A DNA stretch of 64,000 nucleotides, taken from Oenococcus kitaharae DSM 17330 (lineage in GTDB: Bacteria > Bacillota > Bacilli > Lactobacillales > Lactobacillaceae). Shown piece by piece: positions 1 to 8,587 of the stretch. Location of the stretch: NCBI RefSeq assembly GCF_000241055.1, contig NZ_CM001398.1, positions 373,541 through 437,540 on the forward strand. Direction: 5' to 3'. Made by a program: the position numbers and the translations under genes. The notes under the pieces are model-generated. The model saw only the letters and a list, made by a program, of their open reading frames with translations. It searched no databases and had not been told where the DNA came from. Positions within the stretch are counted from its first letter, which is position 1. Each line of letters starts with the position of its first letter.

Positions 1-698
1 CTCTGCCCGCGAACTAATTCTTCGACTTGACGGACAGATAATCCTTCTGACACAATTCTGTTGGCCAGCGCCACCATCTCGGCTGGTGTATCCAAGCCCA
101 GCAGAGCTCTGGCATGCCCCATAGCGAGCCTGCCATCGATCATAAACTGCTGAACCGCTTCTGGCAGATTCAATAAACGCAACGTGTTTGTAATTGCTGC
201 TCGTGACTTGCCCAGTTTTTCAGCTACTTGAGACTGCGTCAGAGCCAGCTCCTTCATATACGAATTAATGCCCTGTGCCTCTTCAATCGGATTTAAATTC
301 TCCCGCTGAAGATTTTCAATGATAGCCAATTCAATCATGGCACTATCTGAAAGCGTCTTTTCAATAACCGGCACTTGAGTCAAACCAGCTAACTTTGCCG
401 CACGAAAACGACGTTCTCCAGCAATAATTTGATAACTGCTGCCGTGTTTTCTGACAATCAAAGGCTCGATCAAGCCAGTTTGCTTCAGCGATTGTGCCAG
501 CTCAGCCAAAGCCGTCTGATCAAAAGTCTTTCTGGGTTGATATGGATTAACTTCTAATGACGACAGTTTTAATTGTAGTAACGATTGGCCAGCCGTGTCT
601 TTTGGAGCAACTTTTGCAACAGCCTGCAGCGTCTTTTGATCATCCTCATCAGAAAACAAAGCATCAATACCACGGCCTAAGCCGCGTTTATTCGCCAT
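1..698 (-). CDS. parB: Chromosome partitioning protein ParB (3' end outside window)
   Basis: ParB/Spo0J-type CTP-dependent clamp that loads at parS sites near oriC and works with ParA in segregation. I translated it from the start MANKRGLGRGIDAL, the classic ParB opening. It is followed by the N-terminal nuclease-like domain with NPYQPRKTF and the GERRFRAA motif, and then the helix-turn-helix KLGKSRAAITNTLRLL. The C-terminal dimerisation domain lies beyond base 1. The start follows a GAGG motif 9 nt upstream. It is the last visible gene of the operon with the AI-2E permease, rsmG and parA. Two matching parS-like sites lie at 44993 and 45440. Confidence 0.95.
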   Translation of the reverse strand, partial: MANKRGLGRGIDALFSDEDDQKTLQAVAKVAPKDTAGQSLLQLKLSSLEVNPYQPRKTFDQTALAELAQSLKQTGLIEPLIVRKHGSSYQIIAGERRFRAAKLAGLTQVPVIEKTLSDSAMIELAIIENLQRENLNPIEEAQGINSYMKELALTQSQVAEKLGKSRAAITNTLRLLNLPEAVQQFMIDGRLAMGHARALLGLDTPAEMVALANRIVSEGLSVRQVEELVRGQ

Positions 699-894
699 CT
701 ATGGTCGCCTCAAACTCGATAACCGTATAAAAATGGCCGGGTTCATGACGATGATTAACATCTGGTGTTCCTACAAAAGAAGCAACAACATGTCCACCAG
801 AATATGCCAGATAGTCATTTACCTTCTGCTCGTGAAGGTGATAATCACCAGCAGTATGTATAATTTCAACTTGGTTCACTTTCTTCTGTGCCAT
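688..894 (-). CDS. Small hypothetical protein between parA and parB (68 aa)
   Basis: Open frame that fills the 167-bp space between parA and parB. It overlaps the 3' end of parA by 29 nt and the 5' end of parB by 11 nt. The product is soluble and rich in His and acidic residues (GDYHLHEQKVNDYL, NHRHEPGHFYTVIEFE), with no membrane segment and no family I recognise. An AAAGGAAA lies about 12 nt before the ATG. Most parAB operons have no gene here. The residue composition looks protein-like, but coding capacity is inferred only from operon packing. It could be a chance frame. Confidence 0.5.
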   Translation of the reverse strand: MAQKKVNQVEIIHTAGDYHLHEQKVNDYLAYSGGHVVASFVGTPDVNHRHEPGHFYTVIEFEATIDGE

Positions 895-1645
895 CTTTGC
901 TAATAATTTCCTTTACTAATTTATTGTATGCCCGTGCACCCGATGAAAAACCGGCAAAGTCAAAAATTGACTGCCCAAAACTCGGAGCCTCTGTTAAACG
1001 CACATTGCGAGGAATCGTAATCGAATATGTTTCCTCTGGAAAATGCTTTTCAACTTCCGCCACCACTTGCCGGCTTATTTTTGTGTGTGTAGTCATTGTC
1101 ATCAAAATACCTTCGATCGTCAAGCCTAAATTACCATGTTCTTTAACTAAATCAATGGTTTTTTTAAGTTGGGCCAAGCCTTCCAAAGCAAAGTATTCTG
1201 CTTGAACAGGAATCAAGACAGAATCAGCTGCCATTAAGGAATTTAAGGACAATAATCCTAATGCTGGCGGGTTATCGATAATCACAAAATCATAATTTTC
1301 TTTTTCCTGGGCAATTTTCCGTTTGAGGATCATTTGCCGATTTTTCTTCTTGGTCAATTCAATCTCTGCACCGGCTAATTCCGGTGAAGACGGCAGGATA
1401 TCAAAATTATCTGTCCGCTTGAGAATGGCAGATTTAACCGAACGATTAGAAATTAAAACATCGTAAGCATCAAAATTAATCTCTTTTTTGTCAACACCAG
1501 CGCCCGAAGTCGCGTTGCTTTGAGGATCCAAATCAATCAAAAGAACTTTCTGTCCATTTTTAAGCAAACCAGCTGCGATATTCAAGGCTGTGGTTGTTTT
1601 ACCAACACCGCCCTTTTGATTTGCCAGCGCAATTACTCTAACCAT
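866..1645 (-). CDS. parA: Chromosome partitioning ATPase ParA/Soj
   Basis: 259-aa ParA/MinD-family ATPase; it partners ParB in origin segregation and, in related bacteria, influences DnaA. From the chosen ATG the protein begins MVRVIALANQKGGVGKTT, so the deviant Walker A (KGGVGKTT) sits near residue 11 as in Soj. The Walker B region is DFVIIDNPPALG and the switch region LIDLDPQSNAT. A longer in-frame start 69 nt upstream would add a tail read from rsmG sequence and is rejected. The start overlaps the 3' end of rsmG by 8 nt, so translation is probably coupled. Confidence 0.95.
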   Translation of the reverse strand: MVRVIALANQKGGVGKTTTALNIAAGLLKNGQKVLLIDLDPQSNATSGAGVDKKEINFDAYDVLISNRSVKSAILKRTDNFDILPSSPELAGAEIELTKKKNRQMILKRKIAQEKENYDFVIIDNPPALGLLSLNSLMAADSVLIPVQAEYFALEGLAQLKKTIDLVKEHGNLGLTIEGILMTMTTHTKISRQVVAEVEKHFPEETYSITIPRNVRLTEAPSFGQSIFDFAGFSSGARAYNKLVKEIISKDGTEESEPS

Positions 1646-2372
1646 TTTTCCCACCAATTGGCGATCTTTTTGGCGTACCGGCCTTCCGTGGATACTTGTT
1701 TTTCGTTGGCTCAATCTTATCGACCACTATCAAAACACGCGGATCGCCATTGGGCAATTCGAAAGAAAATGACTGTGAAGCGCGGCCGCCTAGTTCTTCG
1801 AGTGCTTTGCTGGCGTGGAAAATTTCGTTTTCATCGTGAACGGTCTTCATGAGAATTGCTTTGCCGCCGACCTTAACAAAGGGTAACAGCAGTTCTAATA
1901 AAGTATTGGTTCCCGATACAGCCCGCGCAATGGCAAAATCATATTTCTCACGAAAATTAGGATTCTGCCCAAAATCTTCGGCACGGCCATGAACGGTCTC
2001 AACGTCATCTAACGACAGTTTCCTAACAAGCTTGTCCAGAAAAACAATGCGTTTCTGCAGCGAATCTAACAAGGTCAGCTGTAAATTTGGATCGGCAATT
2101 TTTAAAGGGATTCCTGGAAATCCAGCTCCGGACCCCACATCAATCAACGAGAATTTTATAGTTGGATTCGGCACCGGCAGAAAGATCAAGGGTGTCAATG
2201 AATCATAAAAATGTTTCAGCCAAATATCCCCTGGTTCTGTAATAGCTGTTAAGTTAACTTTTTCATTGTAGGCCAGCATAAAAGTCAAATATTCTCTAAA
2301 AAGACCAATTTTCTGCTCTGAAATCGGCAGACCTTGTTTTTCCAATGCTGATGCAAATTCCTCAGGCGTCAT
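1638..2372 (-). CDS. rsmG: 16S rRNA (guanine527-N7)-methyltransferase RsmG
   Basis: SAM-dependent methyltransferase (GidB) that makes m7G527 in 16S rRNA. Family signatures are visible: LTAITEPGDIWLKHFYDSL near residue 40, the SAM-binding loop LIDVGSGAGFPGIPLK near residue 75, and HGRAEDFGQ further on. At 244 aa it is slightly longer than usual because of a basic tail (RKAGTPKRSPIGGK). It sits between the AI-2E permease gene (11-nt overlap) and parA (8-nt overlap), which matches the common gidB-soj-spo0J order near the origin. Confidence 0.95.
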   Translation of the reverse strand: MTPEEFASALEKQGLPISEQKIGLFREYLTFMLAYNEKVNLTAITEPGDIWLKHFYDSLTPLIFLPVPNPTIKFSLIDVGSGAGFPGIPLKIADPNLQLTLLDSLQKRIVFLDKLVRKLSLDDVETVHGRAEDFGQNPNFREKYDFAIARAVSGTNTLLELLLPFVKVGGKAILMKTVHDENEIFHASKALEELGGRASQSFSFELPNGDPRVLIVVDKIEPTKNKYPRKAGTPKRSPIGGKNG

Positions 2373-3534
2373 TTTTATTCTCCTTATTAGCAGATTTTTT
2401 CAATAATTTCGCTGAGTCCGCTGAACTAACTTCGCCCACAGCATGCTGTTCATCTTTTTTTAATTGATAAATGTTGTAAACAAAAATCACGAGAGTTCGG
2501 ATAATTGCATATATCGGCACGCCCAAAATCATTCCCGGCAATCCCCAAATATTACCGGCAGAAAGCAGAATGATAATAATGGTTAAGGGGTGAATTTTCA
2601 AATTACGCCCAATCACATTGGGATAAATCAGGTTGCCATCTAATTGACTAACAATGATAACGACCAAAGCCACAGCCAAAACTTGTTGTGTGCTAATTGT
2701 GATCGCAATCAACATGCTGGGTACCATACCGATAAAGGGGCCAACGTATGGTATTAAAACGCACAGACCTGCAAACAACCCTAACAAAGGCGCAAAGGGC
2801 TGCCGAATAATCAGATAACCAACCATGACACAGATCATGACAAACAGCGCTTCGATAAATTGCCCACCAATATAACGGCCGATGGTACTATTCATGCGTG
2901 CCGCCAAATCGTTGACCTCTTTAGCGCGGCTAGGAAAAATAAAATGGTTCACAAAGGGAACGAATCGATCAGCATCAGCCAGCATATAAAAGAGCATGAT
3001 CGGAATTGTAATGATGTTGATCGTAAAAGTAGTCAGAAAGGACAGAGCATTCCCCAAGCTGCTGAGCGAGACTCTGAGAAAGGTTGACGAATATTTACTG
3101 ATTTGCTGTTGAAAATCATTGGTCCGAATCTGCCAGCCGAGTTGTTTAAACCAAGTTGATCTTAACCAACTATTCACATTTTTCCTGATACCATTTGCAA
3201 AATCGGGCAGCGTTCCTAAGAGATTGCTTATTTGACCAATTAATTGGGGCAGAAAGGTCACAAATAAAGATGCAATAATAATCAGAAATGCTGTGAAGGT
3301 CAAAACCACAGCTAGCATGTGTTTCAGATTAAAATGTTTTTCCAAAAAATCAACTACCGGATGCAGCAGATAATACAGGAAACCCGCCGCAATAATCGGA
3401 ATAAAAATTGTTCGGAAAAAAATGCCAATTGGCTCAAAAATAAAGCTCAGCGAAGAAAGAACTAAGATCAAGATTGCGAGCAGCAAAACTTCAACGGTCC
3501 AGTAAAGCAATCTATTTTTTTTGATAAATTCCAT
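2362..3534 (-). CDS. AI-2E family transporter (PerM/YtvI-like)
   Basis: 390-aa polytopic membrane protein of the AI-2E exporter-like family. Hydrophobic segments occur at about residues 10-55 and 65-95 and then in the C-terminal half (FVMICVMVGYLII, FAGLCVLIPYVGPFIGMVPSM, LTIIIILLSAGNIWGLPGMI). The motif VGPFIGMVPS and the terminal GVPIYAIIRTL are typical of the family. The substrate cannot be assigned. It is the first gene of the operon leading to rsmG-parA-parB. A TATAAT lies exactly 7 nt before the ATG with no Shine-Dalgarno, so a leaderless mRNA is likely. Confidence 0.85.
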   Translation of the reverse strand: MEFIKKNRLLYWTVEVLLLAILILVLSSLSFIFEPIGIFFRTIFIPIIAAGFLYYLLHPVVDFLEKHFNLKHMLAVVLTFTAFLIIIASLFVTFLPQLIGQISNLLGTLPDFANGIRKNVNSWLRSTWFKQLGWQIRTNDFQQQISKYSSTFLRVSLSSLGNALSFLTTFTINIITIPIMLFYMLADADRFVPFVNHFIFPSRAKEVNDLAARMNSTIGRYIGGQFIEALFVMICVMVGYLIIRQPFAPLLGLFAGLCVLIPYVGPFIGMVPSMLIAITISTQQVLAVALVVIIVSQLDGNLIYPNVIGRNLKIHPLTIIIILLSAGNIWGLPGMILGVPIYAIIRTLVIFVYNIYQLKKDEQHAVGEVSSADSAKLLKKSANKENKNDA

Positions 3535-3541
3535 TAACTAA

Positions 3542-3547
3542 ATTATA
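3542..3547 (-). promoter_or_regulatory. -10 element of a probable leaderless promoter (AI-2E permease)
   Basis: Perfect TATAAT on the minus strand, followed by seven bases and then the ATG at 3534. Transcription would start at or next to the start codon. No Shine-Dalgarno and no clear -35 box were seen. Confidence 0.55.
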
Positions 3548-3630
3548 GCTAAGATTGCCGTCTTACTTGCTTTTTCGGGCAAAAGCACGTAAAATAAACA
3601 ATTGCTTAAAATATTCCTAGAGGTATAGTA

Positions 3631-3807
3631 ATGTCTAATAAAAATTTAACCGGCAAGTCGCCTTTCAACAGCTTCTCAACACCGCGCCCTGTCTCTCACA
3701 ACCAACAAAAGAAAAACCAATTAAAGCGTACTGCTCAACTGCAGCAATGGGCTAAGGGCGTCGAAGGCGTCGAGCTTCCTAAAGCTGTTAAGATTAACGG
3801 AAATTGA
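3631..3807 (+). CDS. Small basic hypothetical protein (58 aa)
   Basis: Product begins MSNKNLTGKSPFNSFSTP and has a Gln/Lys-rich centre (NQQKKNQLKRTAQLQQW) and ends in KAVKINGN. It is basic and soluble, and I do not recognise it. AGAGGT lies 8-9 nt before the ATG. A terminator immediately follows, so it is a stand-alone transcription unit on the plus strand between two minus-strand operons. The Shine-Dalgarno, the terminator and the non-repetitive sequence support it as a real gene. Function unknown. Confidence 0.65.
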   Translation: MSNKNLTGKSPFNSFSTPRPVSHNQQKKNQLKRTAQLQQWAKGVEGVELPKAVKINGN

Positions 3808-3809
3808 TT

Positions 3810-3836
3810 AAACTCGCACTTATCTGCGGGTTTTTA
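3810..3836 (+). terminator. Rho-independent terminator of the 58-aa gene
   Basis: The inverted arms AAACTCGC and GCGGGTTT flank an 8-nt loop, followed by a T-run. Confidence 0.6.
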
Positions 3837-4316
3837 TTTGTGGTAAGGACTGCCTTCGTTGATCATAAAGGCCCGATATATCTGTTCGGACAGTACAACT
3901 CGAGCCAATTGGTGCGGCAAAGTAATACGGCCAAAGGAAATTTTTTGGTCCGCTCGCTGTTTAACTGCGTCAGATAACCCTAAAGAACCGCCAATCACGA
4001 AATCAATTGTTGAAAAGCCATCTAGGGGAATCAATTTTAGCATCGAGGCTAATTCCGGAGAAGAAATAAGTTTGCCTTCAATCGCCAAGACAATTACATA
4101 ATCTCGGGGACCGATTTTGTCCAACAAACGCTGGCCTTCTACTTCTAAAATTTCTAAATTTTCTGCTTGACTGGCCTTTTCAGGAGTAGCTTGATCCTTA
4201 ACAACACAAATTTCCGTCTTGGCAAAACGTGAAAGCCGTTTTGTATATTCGGCCAATGCTTGCGAATAGTATTTTTCTTTAATTTTGCCAACGACGATAA
4301 TCCGAATATTCAGCAT
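3834..4316 (-). CDS. rlmH: 23S rRNA (pseudouridine1915-N3)-methyltransferase RlmH
   Basis: SPOUT-class methyltransferase that modifies Psi1915 in helix 69 of 23S rRNA on assembled ribosomes. At 159-160 aa it is full length. It starts MLNIRIIVVGKIKEKYY. It carries the C-terminal knot signature FVIGGSLGLSDAV, then LPHQLARVVLSEQIYRA and the terminal SPYHK. Like several genes here it has TATAAT exactly 7 nt before the ATG and no Shine-Dalgarno. The htrA-rlmH order near the origin is widely conserved in lactic acid bacteria. Confidence 0.97.
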   Translation of the reverse strand: MLNIRIIVVGKIKEKYYSQALAEYTKRLSRFAKTEICVVKDQATPEKASQAENLEILEVEGQRLLDKIGPRDYVIVLAIEGKLISSPELASMLKLIPLDGFSTIDFVIGGSLGLSDAVKQRADQKISFGRITLPHQLARVVLSEQIYRAFMINEGSPYHK

Positions 4317-4323
4317 ATAAACA

Positions 4324-4329
4324 ATTATA
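4324..4329 (-). promoter_or_regulatory. -10 element of a probable leaderless promoter (rlmH)
   Basis: TATAAT on the minus strand, seven bases before the ATG at 4316. No Shine-Dalgarno and no recognisable -35 hexamer. Confidence 0.55.
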
Positions 4330-4385
4330 CTGTTCGTCTACTTTTCCACTTTTCCACACGAACAAAAAAATTTTTCGATAATACA

Positions 4386-4407
4386 AAAAGCCGATTTCTC
4401 GGCCTTT
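4386..4407 (-). terminator. Terminator downstream of htrA
   Basis: On the minus strand GCCGA-gaaa-TCGGC is followed by TTTTT, about 60 nt beyond the htrA stop codon. Confidence 0.7.
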
Positions 4408-4426
4408 AGCGTGTTCGTATCCAAAG

Positions 4427-4468
4427 TTATCCACAGATTTTAGAAAACCTTAATAATTTGTGGATAGC
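4427..4468. other. Pair of inverted DnaA-box-like sequences
   Basis: A perfect TTATCCACA at 4427-4435 faces TGTGGATAG at 4460-4468, one mismatch from the reverse-complement box. They lie between the htrA stop codon and its terminator, far from the main origin cluster at 47.7-48 kb. Binding by DnaA is inferred. Confidence 0.45.
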
Positions 4469-5736
4469 TATTCTTTTAAGGATTCACTCATTTTAACGGT
4501 GACAGTTTTTTGATCAGCACCGCGATAAAAACGGATTCTGACCGAATCGCCAACAACCATTTTGTAGATAATATCCCGCATGTCCGCTAAATCACTAACG
4601 TGCTTGCCATTGACAGCAACAATCACGTCATAACGCTTCATACCAGCTTTTTTGGCTGGTGATTTGCTATCCGAAAAACCAGCAATAACAATGCCGCCTT
4701 TGACACTATTAGGCAGTTTCAAACGATTCTGCCTATCATCAGTGGAAACCTCGCTGAGATCAACTACTTGTACGCCTAAGGCCGGACGAGTCACCTTGCC
4801 ATCCCGCACTAATTTATTCACAATATCAACAACTGTGTTTGATGGGATCGCAAAACCCATCCCCTCAACAGATTCGCCGCTGGTCGTCTGAGTCAATTTT
4901 TGAGAATTAATGCCAATTACTTGTCCAGCTGTGTTAACCAAAGGCCCGCCTGAATTTCCCGGATTAATCGCGGCATCAGTCTGAATGGCGACCGAATCGC
5001 CATAATTCGTTTTACCATCCTCGGATGTATTTGAGACAAGTCTTTTCGGTGCTGAAACGATGCCTTGAGTCACAGAAGAGGCATAATCAGTTCCAAGAGG
5101 CGATCCAATGGCCAAAACAGTCTGGCCTGTCTGAATTTGATTTGAATTGCCGAATTGAGCAACGGATTTGACACTACTATTAGGAATTTGCAGGACCGCT
5201 AAATCTGTCATCGCGTCCGATCCGATTAATTTGGCCGTTACTCGCGTGCCATCATATAAAACGACTTGCAGACGGTTAGCACCTGCAACCACGTGCCGAT
5301 TGGTCACAATATAAGCAGCTGCATCAGCAGAGCGGTATATAACACCCGATCCTTCAGATACGGTCTGCAGGCTATTACCGGATGAACTGCTGGAACTGGC
5401 AAAAAAACTATCAGCCGAGCTGCTGCTATTACGCTGTTGGTTAAGTACTGAAACAACAGCACCCTTTAAGTTGTTATAAACCTTACTGGCATTTGTTTTT
5501 CCAGAAATCACAGGTGCTTGAATTGTTTTTCGGCCGGACAAACTAGAAAAAGTCGGCCCATTGGTCGAGCCGTTCGTCTGCAGATAAAGATAACCAGCCC
5601 CAGCGGTAATACCACCACCAAGAATACCGGCAAGTAAAATCGTCACCAATAGGCGGCCGCCATGATTATGGTGATCATTTGTGCCTTGATCGTTTATGGT
5701 ATTTTGTTTTTTTTCTTGATTTGAATCTTCAGTCAC
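4468..5736 (-). CDS. htrA: Membrane-anchored serine protease HtrA (DegP/DegQ family)
   Basis: 422-aa surface quality-control protease. It has a cytoplasmic N-terminus with a His-rich stretch, one membrane anchor at about residues 28-52, a Ser-rich linker (105-120), the trypsin-like domain and a C-terminal PDZ domain (about 330-415). The catalytic triad is visible as H148 (VTNRHVVAG), D178 (AMTDLAV) and S262 (NPGNSGGP). The start is GTG, 9 nt after GGAGG. It follows walK by 49 bp on the same strand. walRK is not followed by yycH/yycI/yycJ homologues here. Confidence 0.96.
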   Translation of the reverse strand: MTEDSNQEKKQNTINDQGTNDHHNHGGRLLVTILLAGILGGGITAGAGYLYLQTNGSTNGPTFSSLSGRKTIQAPVISGKTNASKVYNNLKGAVVSVLNQQRNSSSSADSFFASSSSSSGNSLQTVSEGSGVIYRSADAAAYIVTNRHVVAGANRLQVVLYDGTRVTAKLIGSDAMTDLAVLQIPNSSVKSVAQFGNSNQIQTGQTVLAIGSPLGTDYASSVTQGIVSAPKRLVSNTSEDGKTNYGDSVAIQTDAAINPGNSGGPLVNTAGQVIGINSQKLTQTTSGESVEGMGFAIPSNTVVDIVNKLVRDGKVTRPALGVQVVDLSEVSTDDRQNRLKLPNSVKGGIVIAGFSDSKSPAKKAGMKRYDVIVAVNGKHVSDLADMRDIIYKMVVGDSVRIRFYRGADQKTVTVKMSESLKE

Positions 5737-5785
5737 TGCAAAGAGCCTCCGTCAAATATTATCTGGATTAAAGATTAAAGGAACA

Positions 5786-7690
5786 TTAATTGAAGTCGAG
5801 TTTTGATGCACTCATATCAACTTTTGGCAAAGTAACAAAGAAAGTCGTACCGACATCAACAGTGGATTCAACACGTATTTTGCCATTCAAAGCTTCAACA
5901 ACTTCTTTTGAGATAGCTAACCCTAATCCTGAACCACCTTGCTTTCTGGCTCTGGACTTATCTACACGATAGAAACGGGTAAAGATATTATCTAAATCTT
6001 TTTTAGGAATACCAAGGCCATGATCTTTCACGCTCAAAACGATACTACGATCAGTCTCTTGGATATCAACTTCAACATTGCCACCATCTGGTGAATAATT
6101 AATGGCATTATTGATCAAATTATCGACAACTTGAATGAACTTCTCCGAATCGATTTCAACATAAGTCGATTTTGCCTGGTCATAGTTTCGAATGATGTGG
6201 TAAGTATGATTGGCGTGCATCGAATGGCCTTGTTTGAACATGACATCGAAACGATCAATCACGTAATTCATAAACTTTGTGAAATTAACCGGTTCGGTTT
6301 CCATTTTAGTCCGCCCTTGATCCATTCTTGATAATTCAAGCAGATCGTTAATCATACGAATCATACGCTGGGTCTCATCATGAGCAACACCCAAAAATTC
6401 AGTCGCAATCTCCTTTTGCGATAAGGCACCTTCCTGTAAGGTTTCGATATAAGAGTTGACGGATGTCAATGGTGTGCGCAATTCATGGCTAACATTGGAG
6501 ACGAAGTTCTTCTGATCAGTTTCCAACTTCAGCTGCCGCGTGATATCACGCAAAACAACAACACCGCCGGAAATAAAACCCGATTGACGACGCACAAGGC
6601 TGGCAACAATATTTAATGTAATGCCGTTAGAGCCATCAGGCTGAACGGCAAAACCATGTGCAGACTGAAAAAGATCCCGTAGCGTGATTCTCTTATCAAC
6701 AAGCTTAAGGAGATCAGAAATATTATGCCCGACTGCACTGTCCGAATTCGACAAATGAAGCAGATCCAGTGCCGCCTGGTTAATAATCGTAATCGTCCCG
6801 TCTCGCGTGATCGCTAAAACACCATCGGTCATGTTGGATAAAAGAGAATTCAGACGATCCCGCTCCATATTAGAAATCGCTGTCTCAGAAGCAATCGTAT
6901 CTGAGAGATCGTTAATCTGGGTAGCCAGGATACCGATTTCATCTTTTGACTTAATCGTATTTCTCCGCGAATAATTGCCACGCGTGATTTGCCCCGTCTG
7001 ATCTGCCAATTCTTTGATAGGCTGTGTCAACAGGCGTACCATCAAAAAACCAATCATAATGGCCATCAGCAGCGGAATAAACAAAGCACCAATAAACATA
7101 CTGGTGATGTTTGCAATTGAAGCATAGATGGATTCCATGCTAGCTGTATAAACCAGCACACCTACAGTTGATTTACGATCACCGGGCTTTGTTTCCAGAG
7201 GTACCATCAATGTTTCATAGCGGCGGCCCAAAAGGCGCGTGCGAAAACGCCGCGTATAGGAATCGCTGCTGGATAAAGCCCGATAGATATTGTTACGTGC
7301 TCGGCTGCTCGTCACCGAAGAACTATCAATACCTTGTCCGACCAGCTGCTTCATTTCAACAGTCAGGCTGCCGCGGATAACGCCTTTTTGATCAACTACA
7401 TAGACATAATCCTGATCAGTAGCGCCACCAATCGTAGACAATGTCTCGTTGATTCGCTGATTAGCCTGACTAGTATCAGAAACTTGCAGATCGGAGATCA
7501 GCTGGTTTTCAATTGTTTTCGGAATTGAGACACGCGCATCAAAAGACTGTATCAGCTGTGACGAATATTGATTGACAAAAAAAGCGCCAACTAGACCCAG
7601 AGTTATCAGCGTAATAGATGTGAAGATCAAGGCAATTTTAAAATGGACTGATCGAAAGAATCTGGAAATAGAGTTGGAAATATTATTCAT
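5786..7690 (-). CDS. walK: Sensor histidine kinase WalK (VicK/YycG)
   Basis: 634-aa kinase of the essential cell-wall-homeostasis system. Order: TM1 at residues 17-40, an extracellular sensor domain of about 150 residues, TM2 at 196-221, HAMP (222-275), PAS (285-380), a HisKA domain with phospho-acceptor H402 (SNVSHELRTPLTS), and an ATPase domain with DNLINNAINYSPDGG, DHGLGIPKKDL and the GGSGLGLAI lid. The large extracellular domain resembles the WalK of bacilli rather than the short streptococcal form. It lies 11 nt after walR and has little Shine-Dalgarno of its own. Confidence 0.97.
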   Translation of the reverse strand: MNNISNSISRFFRSVHFKIALIFTSITLITLGLVGAFFVNQYSSQLIQSFDARVSIPKTIENQLISDLQVSDTSQANQRINETLSTIGGATDQDYVYVVDQKGVIRGSLTVEMKQLVGQGIDSSSVTSSRARNNIYRALSSSDSYTRRFRTRLLGRRYETLMVPLETKPGDRKSTVGVLVYTASMESIYASIANITSMFIGALFIPLLMAIMIGFLMVRLLTQPIKELADQTGQITRGNYSRRNTIKSKDEIGILATQINDLSDTIASETAISNMERDRLNSLLSNMTDGVLAITRDGTITIINQAALDLLHLSNSDSAVGHNISDLLKLVDKRITLRDLFQSAHGFAVQPDGSNGITLNIVASLVRRQSGFISGGVVVLRDITRQLKLETDQKNFVSNVSHELRTPLTSVNSYIETLQEGALSQKEIATEFLGVAHDETQRMIRMINDLLELSRMDQGRTKMETEPVNFTKFMNYVIDRFDVMFKQGHSMHANHTYHIIRNYDQAKSTYVEIDSEKFIQVVDNLINNAINYSPDGGNVEVDIQETDRSIVLSVKDHGLGIPKKDLDNIFTRFYRVDKSRARKQGGSGLGLAISKEVVEALNGKIRVESTVDVGTTFFVTLPKVDMSASKLDFN

Positions 7691-7701
7691 ATGTTACTTA
7701 T

Positions 7702-8418
7702 TTATTTATGGACACTATCTGGTTTGATGAAATAACCAACTCCGCGTTTTGTAATTAGAATTTCAGGACGGCTAGGCGCGTCTTCAACCTTTTCGCGCAA
7801 ACGGCGAACGGTCACATCAACGGTTCTGACATCCCCAAAGTAATCAAATCCCCAAACCTCGGTCAGCAGGGCTTCACGAGTTAGCACTTGTCCTGGGCGA
7901 CGGGCTAAATAATGCAAAAGGTCAAATTCACGGTGAGTCAAATCCAGATCAACACCATTTTTTGTGACAGTATAAGCATCAGGTTTAATGACAAGATCAG
8001 CAACCTTAATTTCTTTTTGCGACTTGCCGTCAGCAGCGTCAACACCTGGCAGCGTTGCATCTTGTCGGCGTAAATTAGCTTTTACCCGCGCTACAAGTTC
8101 GCGATTAGAAAAAGGTTTGGTTACATAGTCGTCAGCGCCCATCTCAAGGCCGACAACTTTATCAATCTCGCTGTCTTTGGCAGTCACGATAATGACAGGT
8201 GTCGATGATTTAGAACGGATCTGACGCAAGACTTCTGTACCCTCTATTTCCGGCAGCATTTGGTCTAAAAGCACCAGATCTGGATTTTCTGCGGCGAAAA
8301 CATCCAAGGCTTCGCGCCCGTCAAAAGCAGTTACGACATCGTAACCCTCTTTTTGCAAATTAAATTTGATGACATCAGAAATCGGCTTCTCGTCATCAAC
8401 AACTAGAATTTTGCTCAT
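7702..8418 (-). CDS. walR: Response regulator WalR (VicR/YycF)
   Basis: 238-aa OmpR-family regulator. The receiver domain has D8/D9 (VVDDEK), phospho-acceptor D52 (LLDQMLPE) and the TAKD and KPF motifs. The winged-helix domain contains [13 protein letters not shown] and [14 protein letters not shown] chose ATG 8418 over an upstream in-frame TTG (8439) because the TATAAT promoter element lies between them. The element has an extended -10 (TGGTATAAT) and ends 7 nt before the ATG, so the mRNA is probably leaderless. walR-walK form one operon. Confidence 0.97.
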   Translation of the reverse strand: MSKILVVDDEKPISDVIKFNLQKEGYDVVTAFDGREALDVFAAENPDLVLLDQMLPEIEGTEVLRQIRSKSSTPVIIVTAKDSEIDKVVGLEMGADDYVTKPFSNRELVARVKANLRRQDATLPGVDAADGKSQKEIKVADLVIKPDAYTVTKNGVDLDLTHREFDLLHYLARRPGQVLTREALLTEVWGFDYFGDVRTVDVTVRRLREKVEDAPSRPEILITKRGVGYFIKPDSVHK

Positions 8419-8425
8419 ATTTAAT

Positions 8426-8431
8426 ATTATA
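8426..8431 (-). promoter_or_regulatory. Extended -10 promoter of walR, probably leaderless
   Basis: TGG precedes TATAAT, which is the TGn extended -10 form, and the ATG follows after seven bases. No Shine-Dalgarno. Confidence 0.6.
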
Positions 8432-8472
8432 CCAGCCAAGAAATAATTTATTTAGAGAAAGGCGGTTTGTGC

Positions 8473-8502
8473 TTGTATATTCGCAGGCAGTCGTGATAAA
8501 AT
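8473..8502 (+). promoter_or_regulatory. Promoter of tRNA-Lys
   Basis: TTGTAT (8473-8478), an 18-nt spacer and TAAAAT (8497-8502), 12 nt before the mature 5' end of the tRNA. Confidence 0.6.
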
Positions 8503-8514
8503 ATTAACTTGTTC

Positions 8515-8587
8515 GGATGCTTAGCTCAGCTGGCAGAGCAACGGACTCTTAATCCGTGGGTCCAGGGTTCGATCCCCTGAGCATCCA
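8515..8587 (+). tRNA. tRNA-Lys(CTT)
   Basis: Cloverleaf with a 7-bp acceptor stem GGATGCT/AGCATCC, D-loop AGCTCAGCTGGCAGAGC, anticodon loop ACTCTTAAT (anticodon CTT), T-arm GGGTTCGATCC and discriminator A. No CCA is encoded. Its 3' end forms the left attachment site of the integrated element. The element restores the 3' end and the terminator, so the tRNA stays intact. Confidence 0.95.
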
